DNA of 64,000 nt from Streptomyces durmitorensis (GTDB lineage: Bacteria; Actinomycetota; Actinomycetes; Streptomycetales; Streptomycetaceae). Under the pieces are notes generated by a model, which saw nothing but the letters and a program-made list of their open reading frames with translations, did no database searches and had not been told where the DNA came from. Below are positions 58,559 through 64,000 of this stretch, one piece after another (positions within the stretch are counted from its first letter, which is position 1; each line of letters starts with the position of its first letter). Both the position numbers and the translations under genes were made by a program. The DNA lies in the NCBI RefSeq assembly GCF_023498005.1, contig NZ_CP097289.1, positions 5,332,001-5,396,000 of the forward strand, read 5' to 3'.

Positions 58559-60118
58559 ATGACCCAGTTGGACGTACGGCCCCAGGCCGGAGACACGGTA
58601 AACGGCGCCCCCGACGGGGGCGTACGCGCCAAAGGCCTCGGCGGGAACTCCGTCGGGCTCATGGGCAGCGCCGTCATCGGCATCTCCACCGTCGCCCCCG
58701 TCTACTGCCTGACGTCGACCCTCGGCTCCACGGCCGGCGAGGTCGGCCTGGCCATGCCCGCGGTCTTCCTCGCGGGCTTCCTGCCGATGCTCCTGGTGGC
58801 CTTCGCCTACCGCGAGCTCAACAAGGCCATGCCGGACTGCGGCACGTCCTTCACCTGGACGGTCAAGGCCTTCGGCCCCCGGATCGGCTGGATGTGCGGC
58901 TGGGGCCTGGTCATCGCCACGATCATCGTCCTGTCGAACCTGGCGGGCGTGGCGACCTCGTACTTCTGGCTCCTGGCGGGCGAGATCACGGGCAACGACT
59001 CGGTGGCGGCCCTGGACGACAACAAGGCCGTGCACATCCTCACGTGCCTGGCCCTGATCGCCGCGGCGACGGCGATCAGTTATCGGGGGATGACGGCCAC
59101 GAAGGGGGTGCAGTACCTCCTGGTCGGCCTTCAGCTGGTGGTCCTCGCGCTCTTCGTCGTGATGGCCCTGGGCAAGGCCCGCAGCGGGGACATCGCCGGA
59201 TCCATGGACTTCTCCTGGTCCTGGCTGAACCCGTTCTCCGTCCAGTCCTTCGGCGCCTTCACGGCCGGTCTCTCCCTGTCGATCTTCATGTTCTGGGGAT
59301 GGGACGCGTGCCTGACCGCCAATGAGGAGACCACCGGCAGCGAGAAGACCCCGGGCCGCGCGGCGCTCATCTCGATGGTCGTCCTGATCGGCTCCTACCT
59401 CGCCACCGGAATCGCCGCCCAGATGGCCGTCGGCTCCGGCGACAAGGGCCTCGGCCTCGCCAACCCGGACACCTCCGACAACGTCTTCGCCGCGCTCGCC
59501 GGGCCCATCATGGGCAGCGGCCTGGGCATCCTGCTCTTCGTCGCCGTCCTCGCCTCGGCCGCCGCGAGCCTGCAGACCACGTTCATCCCGGTGGCCCGCA
59601 CGGTCCTCGCGATGTCGACGTACGAGGCACTGCCGCCGTCCTACGCGCGCGTGCACCCCCGGTTCAAGACCCCGGGCCGCGCGACCGTCGTCGCGGGCGT
59701 CGCGACCGGCGTCTTCTACACAGTCATGACGCTGGTCTCCGAGCACGTCCTGGTCGACACGATCTACGCGCTCGGCCTCATGATCTGCTTCTACTACGCG
59801 CTGACGGCCTTCGCCTGCGCCTGGTACTTCCGCCGCGAGCTGTTCTCGTCCGCGCGCGACTTCGCCTTCAAGGGCTTCTTCCCGGTGTTCGGCGGCATCC
59901 TGTTGACCGCGGTCTTCGTCAAGACCCTTGTGGACATGTGGAACCCCGCCTACGGCAGCGGCTCCTCCGTCTTCGGCGTCGGCTCGGTCTTCGTGATCGG
60001 CGTGGGCCTGCTGCTGCTCGGCGTGGTGATCATGCTGGTGATGGGCCGCAAGAGCCCGGCGTTCTTCCGGGGCGAGGTCCTGAAGCGGGACACGCCGGCG
60101 CTGGTCGTCGCGGACTGA
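58559..60118 (+). CDS. APC-superfamily amino acid/polyamine permease
   Basis: 519 aa with about 12 hydrophobic helices, beginning after the cytosolic GLGGNSVGLMGSAVIGIST, a signature of APC carriers (GxG-like break in helix 1). The nearest recognised relatives are amino-acid/amine importers. The start is doubtful: ATG 58559 fits family length but has no Shine-Dalgarno, while ATG 58487 adds 24 residues. No regulon palindrome precedes it, so it may be independent of the catabolic block. It is convergent with the PHP gene. Confidence 0.84.
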   Translation: MTQLDVRPQAGDTVNGAPDGGVRAKGLGGNSVGLMGSAVIGISTVAPVYCLTSTLGSTAGEVGLAMPAVFLAGFLPMLLVAFAYRELNKAMPDCGTSFTWTVKAFGPRIGWMCGWGLVIATIIVLSNLAGVATSYFWLLAGEITGNDSVAALDDNKAVHILTCLALIAAATAISYRGMTATKGVQYLLVGLQLVVLALFVVMALGKARSGDIAGSMDFSWSWLNPFSVQSFGAFTAGLSLSIFMFWGWDACLTANEETTGSEKTPGRAALISMVVLIGSYLATGIAAQMAVGSGDKGLGLANPDTSDNVFAALAGPIMGSGLGILLFVAVLASAAASLQTTFIPVARTVLAMSTYEALPPSYARVHPRFKTPGRATVVAGVATGVFYTVMTLVSEHVLVDTIYALGLMICFYYALTAFACAWYFRRELFSSARDFAFKGFFPVFGGILLTAVFVKTLVDMWNPAYGSGSSVFGVGSVFVIGVGLLLLGVVIMLVMGRKSPAFFRGEVLKRDTPALVVAD

Positions 60119-60155
60119 GCCCTGGCCCCGCCTGACCGCCGGTGGGGGCTGGCGG

Positions 60156-60245
60156 CGCAGTTCCCCGCGCCCCTGAGGCAGCGGCTTCGCCGCGCCTCAT
60201 GAAGGCGCACGCAGTGCGCCTTTCAGGGGCGCGGGGAACTGCGCG
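60156..60245. repeat. Dispersed element as a 22-bp inverted pair (bidirectional terminator)
   Basis: Left arm 60156-60177 and right arm 60224-60245 are perfect 22-bp inverses carrying the GCAGTTCCCCGCGCCCC core. The 46 bases between hold two smaller hairpins (GGCGCACGCAGTGCGCC and GCGGCTTCGCCGC). It separates two convergent genes. Confidence 0.85.
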
Positions 60246-60316
60246 AGCAACCACGACGCACCCGCGGTCGGCGGCGCACCCGAACCGAAGGGGTAGGGGA
60301 AGCCGTCGTCGCCCTG

Positions 60317-61858
60317 CTAGCTCCGGCCCAGGAACACCGGGTTCGTGAACGCCGTCAGGGGGCCCGGGAGGCTCGGCACCGTCGGGGCGTGGCGGACCTC
60401 GGCTCGTACGTAGGCTGAGTACGACGGCGTCGTCCGCCACTCCGCCGTGCCCGATCCGGAGGCGGGCAGTGCCGGTGACGTGAACAGGACGCCCTGGTCC
60501 GTCACGAAGCGGATCGTGCAGCCGGGGGCGCCCGTGACGTCCAGGCGGATCGTCACCGGGGCGTCCTGCTCGACGTAGAGGCGCTCGCCGATGCCTGCTT
60601 GTTTGCCCTTGCCGCCCGTGGCCGTGAACTTGAGGGTGACGTTCTTGTTCTCGGCGACGTAGCTGTGGCCCGCGCGGATGCCCGCCTGGATGGCGTCGCG
60701 GGTCAGGTCGTCCGCGAGGACCACCGTCTGCGGGGTGCCGATGGGGTCGGGGTCGCGGTGGGCGTCGCTGTTGCCCATGGCCGGGATCCACGGCTTGCGG
60801 CCCCGGACGGAGGCGACCAGGGTGCTGTCCCAGTCGGCGAGGGAGATCTCGTCGTCCGGGGTGTAGGTGCCGTTCCACACCTCCACCGCGTCCGCTTCCC
60901 CGAAGCCGAACTTCCAGTTGCAGCCGATGCAGGTGGCGTGCGGGTGGGCGGGGACCACGAGGCCGCCCGCGTCGCGGACCTCGCGGGCGTACTTGCCGAA
61001 GCGGTTGTCGCGGGCGCGGTAGCGCCAGTCGATGAACGTGCCGGGGTCCGTGCCGAGCGCGACCACGTGGCCGTTGCGCGTGGTGACCTCCTCGCCCAGC
61101 ATGACGAGCAGGTCGTCGCCCGCCTCGTCGGCCCAATGGGCGTGCGCGGAGTGCGTGTTGTGGTCGGAGGAGTTGATGAAGTCGAGGCCCGCCGCGCGCG
61201 CGAGGGCCGCGATCTCGGCCGGGGTGCGCCTGCCGTCGGAGTACCAGGAGTGCAGGTGGCAGTCGCCGCGGTACCAGGCGCGGCCCCGCCCCTTCGCCCG
61301 CTCCGGCGGATAGATGGGCCGGACCGTCTTGCCGGGCGCCCCGTACTTGAGGGTGATCGTGACCTCGTAGGGCAGGCCCTGCGGGGCGACCGTGTACGGG
61401 CCGAGCGCGATGTTCCAGGTGCCCGCCTTGACCGGTCCCGGGATGTAGCCGGGGGTCGCGTCGTCGGCGCGGATGAAGAACTCCGTGCGCGCGCCGCCCG
61501 ACCAGCCGCGGAATCCCTTGCCGCCGAGTGCGGTGCCGCGCTGGTCGAAGATGCCGATGTCGAGCGCGTTGCCCTGGGTGCCCGCCGGGACCGTGACCTT
61601 CTCGTAGGTGTACGCGACGTGGATCTCCCGTACGCCGTCCGGGACTTCGACCGGCAGATACACGAAGTCGGGTGACCCGGTGGGCAGCGTGCCGCGCACC
61701 ACCTTGGTCTCGTCGTCACTTCCGGATGCGCGCCCCGAGGCGCTCGCGAAGCTCACGCTGTTCAACGTAAGCGCGGCGGCGGCTCCCGTCACGAGCAGAC
61801 CGCGCCGGTTGAGGGGTGTGTTGGCGGGTCTGGCCCGGTGGTGTTCGTCCTCGCACAT
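60317..61858 (-). CDS. Tat-exported CehA/McbA-family PHP metallohydrolase
   Basis: 513 aa. N-terminal twin-arginine signal (LNRRGLLVTGAAAALTLNSV, about residues 14-33). The PHP-type metallophosphoesterase domain begins near residue 190 with WYRGDCHLHSWYSDGRRTP; further metal ligands are in INSSDHNTHSAH, VVPAHPHATC and MGNSDAHRDPD. A beta-rich N-terminal domain precedes it. Such CehA-like proteins hydrolyse esters or phosphoesters outside the cell. ATG at 61858 with GGGGAG upstream. Confidence 0.88.
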   Translation of the reverse strand: MCEDEHHRARPANTPLNRRGLLVTGAAAALTLNSVSFASASGRASGSDDETKVVRGTLPTGSPDFVYLPVEVPDGVREIHVAYTYEKVTVPAGTQGNALDIGIFDQRGTALGGKGFRGWSGGARTEFFIRADDATPGYIPGPVKAGTWNIALGPYTVAPQGLPYEVTITLKYGAPGKTVRPIYPPERAKGRGRAWYRGDCHLHSWYSDGRRTPAEIAALARAAGLDFINSSDHNTHSAHAHWADEAGDDLLVMLGEEVTTRNGHVVALGTDPGTFIDWRYRARDNRFGKYAREVRDAGGLVVPAHPHATCIGCNWKFGFGEADAVEVWNGTYTPDDEISLADWDSTLVASVRGRKPWIPAMGNSDAHRDPDPIGTPQTVVLADDLTRDAIQAGIRAGHSYVAENKNVTLKFTATGGKGKQAGIGERLYVEQDAPVTIRLDVTGAPGCTIRFVTDQGVLFTSPALPASGSGTAEWRTTPSYSAYVRAEVRHAPTVPSLPGPLTAFTNPVFLGRS

Positions 61859-61964
61859 GTGTCGGCTCCCCAGGGTGTCGGAAGGGACTGCAGGGCAACC
61901 CTGGTATTGAGCCGTGAACTCTCCGGCAAGGGAAGGCAATTGACAGACTTACGCCCGGTGTCGC

Positions 61965-62312
61965 TCAGCCGTTACGGCGGGCCTTGCGCACGCGGCGCAG
62001 GGCGTACAGGACGATGACGACGATCGCGATGACGGCGATGATCCCGATGATCAGCCCGGCCCCGCCCTTGGACTTCTTCTTTTTCTTCTTCTTGGGCTTG
62101 GCCTTGGGCTTGGTCGGTGACTCGTCCGCCGCCCTGGTGTCCGTCCTCGCGGCAGCGGCACCTGTCGCGAGCGTCGTCGAAGCGGCTGCCGATGCCGATG
62201 CCGATGCCGATGCCGCCGCCGTCCGTGGAGTGGCCGCGTAGGCCCCCGCCGACGCCGTGCCGCCCAGTAGCGCGCCGAGCAGCAGCAGTACGGTCGCGAA
62301 GCGAAGTCGCAT
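61965..62312 (-). CDS. Small membrane protein with Ala/Ser and Lys-rich segments
   Basis: 115 aa. Signal peptide MRLRFATVLLLLGALLGGT, then an ASASASAAAS low-complexity stretch, a basic KPKAKPKKKKKKKSKG run, and a transmembrane helix GLIIGIIAVIAIVVIVLYAL followed by RRVRKARRNG. Topology: outside domain, one C-terminal anchor, positive tail inside. No family recognised. It is followed by the PHP gene in the same direction. Confidence 0.72.
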   Translation of the reverse strand: MRLRFATVLLLLGALLGGTASAGAYAATPRTAAASASASASAAASTTLATGAAAARTDTRAADESPTKPKAKPKKKKKKKSKGGAGLIIGIIAVIAIVVIVLYALRRVRKARRNG

Positions 62313-62371
62313 GAGGAAACCCCCCGATTCCTTCGATTCCGGCGGATCCTAGGGCATGCGGAGCCCCGCGC

Positions 62372-62788
62372 CTAGGTGCTCGCGCCCGCCGCACGAAGCA
62401 CGGCGGCCGTCTCCTCGTGCGATCCCTGCGTCGCCCAGTACAGCGGGGTGTTGCCCGTGCCGCCGTCCTCGCGGAGGTTGGGGTCCGCGCCGTGGGCGAG
62501 GAGTTCGCGCACGGCTTCGGTGTGGCCCCAGCAGGCCGCCGCACACAGCGGTGTCCCCTGGTCGCCGTGGCCGCTCTCGGTGTCGGGGTCGGCGCCTGCC
62601 GCCAGGAGCGCCCGGACGATGGGCGCCGTGCCGTGGACGGACGCTCCGTACAGCGGGGTCGTGCCGTCGGGGTCGGCGGCCCGCGGGTCCGCGCCCGCTC
62701 GCAGCAGAGCCTTCGCCTGGGTCGTGCAGCCCAGCTGCGCTGCCAGGACCAGCTTCTTCGTCTGCTTCTTGTGGCGCCGTCTGCTCAT
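62372..62788 (-). CDS. Ankyrin-repeat protein
   Basis: 138 aa. Three to four ankyrin repeats with LLRAGADPRAADPDGTTPLY, LLAAGADPDTESGHGDQGTP and LLAHGADPNLREDGGTGNTP. The N-terminus MSRRRHKKQTKK is highly basic. No other domain. Likely a protein-protein interaction module of unknown partner. ATG at 62788 has no Shine-Dalgarno, so it may be leaderless. Confidence 0.82.
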   Translation of the reverse strand: MSRRRHKKQTKKLVLAAQLGCTTQAKALLRAGADPRAADPDGTTPLYGASVHGTAPIVRALLAAGADPDTESGHGDQGTPLCAAACWGHTEAVRELLAHGADPNLREDGGTGNTPLYWATQGSHEETAAVLRAAGAST

Positions 62789-62911
62789 GAGGGGCAGGGT
62801 AGTTCGGCGGGTGTGCGAGGTGGTCGGATTTTCCGCTCCCCCGTGCGGCGGAGGACCGCGGCCCGCGCTCGGCCCGTACGCCGATGTGAGAGGCACGGGC
62901 CCGCGGCCAGC

Positions 62912-63478
62912 ATGGCCCGCATGCTGAACGTGCTGAACGTGCTGAAGACGACCGCGCTGCCCGACGTGCCCCGCTGGGCCGTGCTCGCCGCCCATGCCGT
63001 CCCCCTGGCCACCCTCCCCTCCGCGTTGTGGCGGATCGCCCTCGTCGCCGGGCTCCCGGTGGCCGACGAGCCCGTCAGGGGCTGGGCGGCGGTGCTCTAC
63101 GTCCTGGGGCTCAGCGTCGTGTCCGAGGGCCTGGCCCTGCTGACGCTCGGCCTGGTGCGGGGGTGGGGCGAGGTCGTGCCGGGGTGGATACCGCTGCTCG
63201 GCGGGCGCAGGGTGCGGCCGCTCGCCGCGGTGGTCCCGGCCCTGCTCGGGGCGGCCGGTCTCTTCGCGATCATGGGCTGGTTCGCCTACGCCCAGTACGC
63301 GGGCCTGGGTCCGGGTGTCACCGGCAGCGCGGCCAAGGAGGCGGTCCTCGTGGCCTGTTATGCGCCGCTCGTCCTGTGGGCCCCGCTGCTCGTCGCGGTG
63401 ACGGCCGCGTACTACCGGAGGCGGAGGGGAGGTGCGGGCGCGGCATGGACTCCTGCGGCGCCGGCGGCTAGTAAGTGA
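62912..63478 (+). CDS. Membrane protein of unknown function
   Basis: 188 aa with four or five hydrophobic helices (LAAHAVPLATLPSALWRIAL, AAVLYVLGLSVVSEGLALLT, VVPALLGAAGLFAIMGWFAY, LVACYAPLVLWAPLLVAVTA). No motif I recognise. The N-terminus repeats LNVLNVLK. ATG 62912 or 62921; neither has a strong ribosome site. It is divergent from the ankyrin gene. Confidence 0.7.
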   Translation: MARMLNVLNVLKTTALPDVPRWAVLAAHAVPLATLPSALWRIALVAGLPVADEPVRGWAAVLYVLGLSVVSEGLALLTLGLVRGWGEVVPGWIPLLGGRRVRPLAAVVPALLGAAGLFAIMGWFAYAQYAGLGPGVTGSAAKEAVLVACYAPLVLWAPLLVAVTAAYYRRRRGGAGAAWTPAAPAASK

Positions 63479-63550
63479 GCCCCGCTCGCGTACGGGAGTC
63501 CGTGCGCGAGCGGCACGGCGACGTACGACGACGTGACCGGAGGCCACCAC

Positions 63551-64000
63551 ATGCGAGTTGCCGCCACCCTCTACCTCACCGACGAGACCATCGCCCCGAT
63601 CCGCCTGGCCCGTGAGCTGGAGCAGCGAGGGTTCGCGGCGCTCTACCTCCCCGAGCACTCCCACATCCCCGTCTCCCGCGAGACGCCCTACCCCGGCGGT
63701 GAACTCCCGCCCGAGTGCGCCCGCATGCTGAGCCCCTTCGTCGCCCTCGCCCAGGCCGCCGCCGTCACCGACCGGCTCGGACTCGGCACGAACATCACGC
63801 TCGTCGGGCAGCACGACCCGATCGACCTCGCCAAGCAGATCGCGACCCTCGACCACCTCTCCGGCGGCCGTCTCACCCTCGGCATCGGCTACGGCTGGAA
63901 CAAGGAGGAGGCCGCCGACCACGGCGTCGAGTGGCGCACGCGGCGCGCGCTCGTGCGCGACCGGATGGCGGTCATGAGGGCGCTGTGGGCCGAGCAACCG
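63551..64000 (+). CDS. LLM-family F420-dependent oxidoreductase, N-terminal part
   Basis: First 150 codons of a luciferase-like protein, continuing past the window. MRVAATLYLTDETIAPIRLA, ALYLPEHSHIPVSRETPYPG and DHLSGGRLTLGIGYGWNKEE match the TIGR03619-type F420-dependent group. GGAGG precedes the ATG at 63551. No regulon palindrome is found upstream, so it may not belong to the 9-54 kb system. Confidence 0.85.
   Translation, partial: MRVAATLYLTDETIAPIRLARELEQRGFAALYLPEHSHIPVSRETPYPGGELPPECARMLSPFVALAQAAAVTDRLGLGTNITLVGQHDPIDLAKQIATLDHLSGGRLTLGIGYGWNKEEAADHGVEWRTRRALVRDRMAVMRALWAEQP

Overview
The window is high-GC actinobacterial chromosome, almost certainly Streptomyces. The codon use, an AfsK-type Ser/Thr kinase, an AfsR-type SARP regulator and the tiny repeat protein AfsS in one neighbourhood, DUF35/thiolase pairs, F420/luciferase-like oxidoreductases and many GTG starts all point that way. 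I see no tRNA, rRNA, insertion sequence, prophage or CRISPR array.

Layout. 0-7.5 kb: tail of purU, an ECF sigma factor with a zinc-finger/MDMPI partner, a STAS anti-anti-sigma protein, an ABC exporter pair, a small secreted protein and a four-EF-hand protein. 7.5-31 kb: a dense catabolic region with acyl-CoA ligases, acyl-CoA dehydrogenases, SDRs, enoyl-CoA hydratase, an NDP-forming acyl-CoA synthetase, a flavin reductase, an FAD monooxygenase, a cysteine-less thiolase-fold protein and a DUF35 protein. It is interrupted by unrelated genes (HATPase, GNAT, PNPOx). 31-50 kb: a TetR regulator, afsK, a second catabolic operon (thiolase-fold, DUF35, enoyl-CoA hydratase, divergent FadD3-like ligase), a second TetR with a DnaE paralogue, an epoxide hydrolase, a lipoprotein, a truncated Uma2 gene, a DJ-1 protein, afsS and afsR. 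50-58 kb: a third catabolic block (amidohydrolases, two luciferase-like enzymes, SDR, ALDH). 58-64 kb: an APC permease, a Tat-exported PHP phosphoesterase-like protein, small membrane and ankyrin proteins and the start of another luciferase-like gene.

The main result is a shared operator. A 15-bp palindrome, CTGAC-N5-GTCAG (often CTGACGGNNCGTCAG), occurs as ten perfect copies and six one-mismatch copies, with three weaker ones. I found them in front of nearly every catabolic transcription unit between 9 and 54 kb, and not in front of the interspersed housekeeping genes. A TetR gene at 31.3-32.0 kb has a variant of the site across its own start codon and is the best candidate regulator. Together the genes look like one regulon for CoA-dependent breakdown of a branched or alicyclic acid. 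Both of its thiolase-fold proteins lack the nucleophilic cysteine and each can be paired with a DUF35 protein, as in the Ltp2-ChsH2 retro-aldolases of steroid side-chain degradation. The substrate cannot be read from the sequence.

A second theme is simple-repeat expansion: a 27-bp minisatellite inside a GNAT gene, hexamer runs in a dnaE paralogue and in a frameshifted acyl-CoA dehydrogenase, a 15-bp array in a PNPOx gene, and a 29-bp x5 array between genes. Starts were chosen from Shine-Dalgarno matches and family alignment recalled from memory; no search was run.
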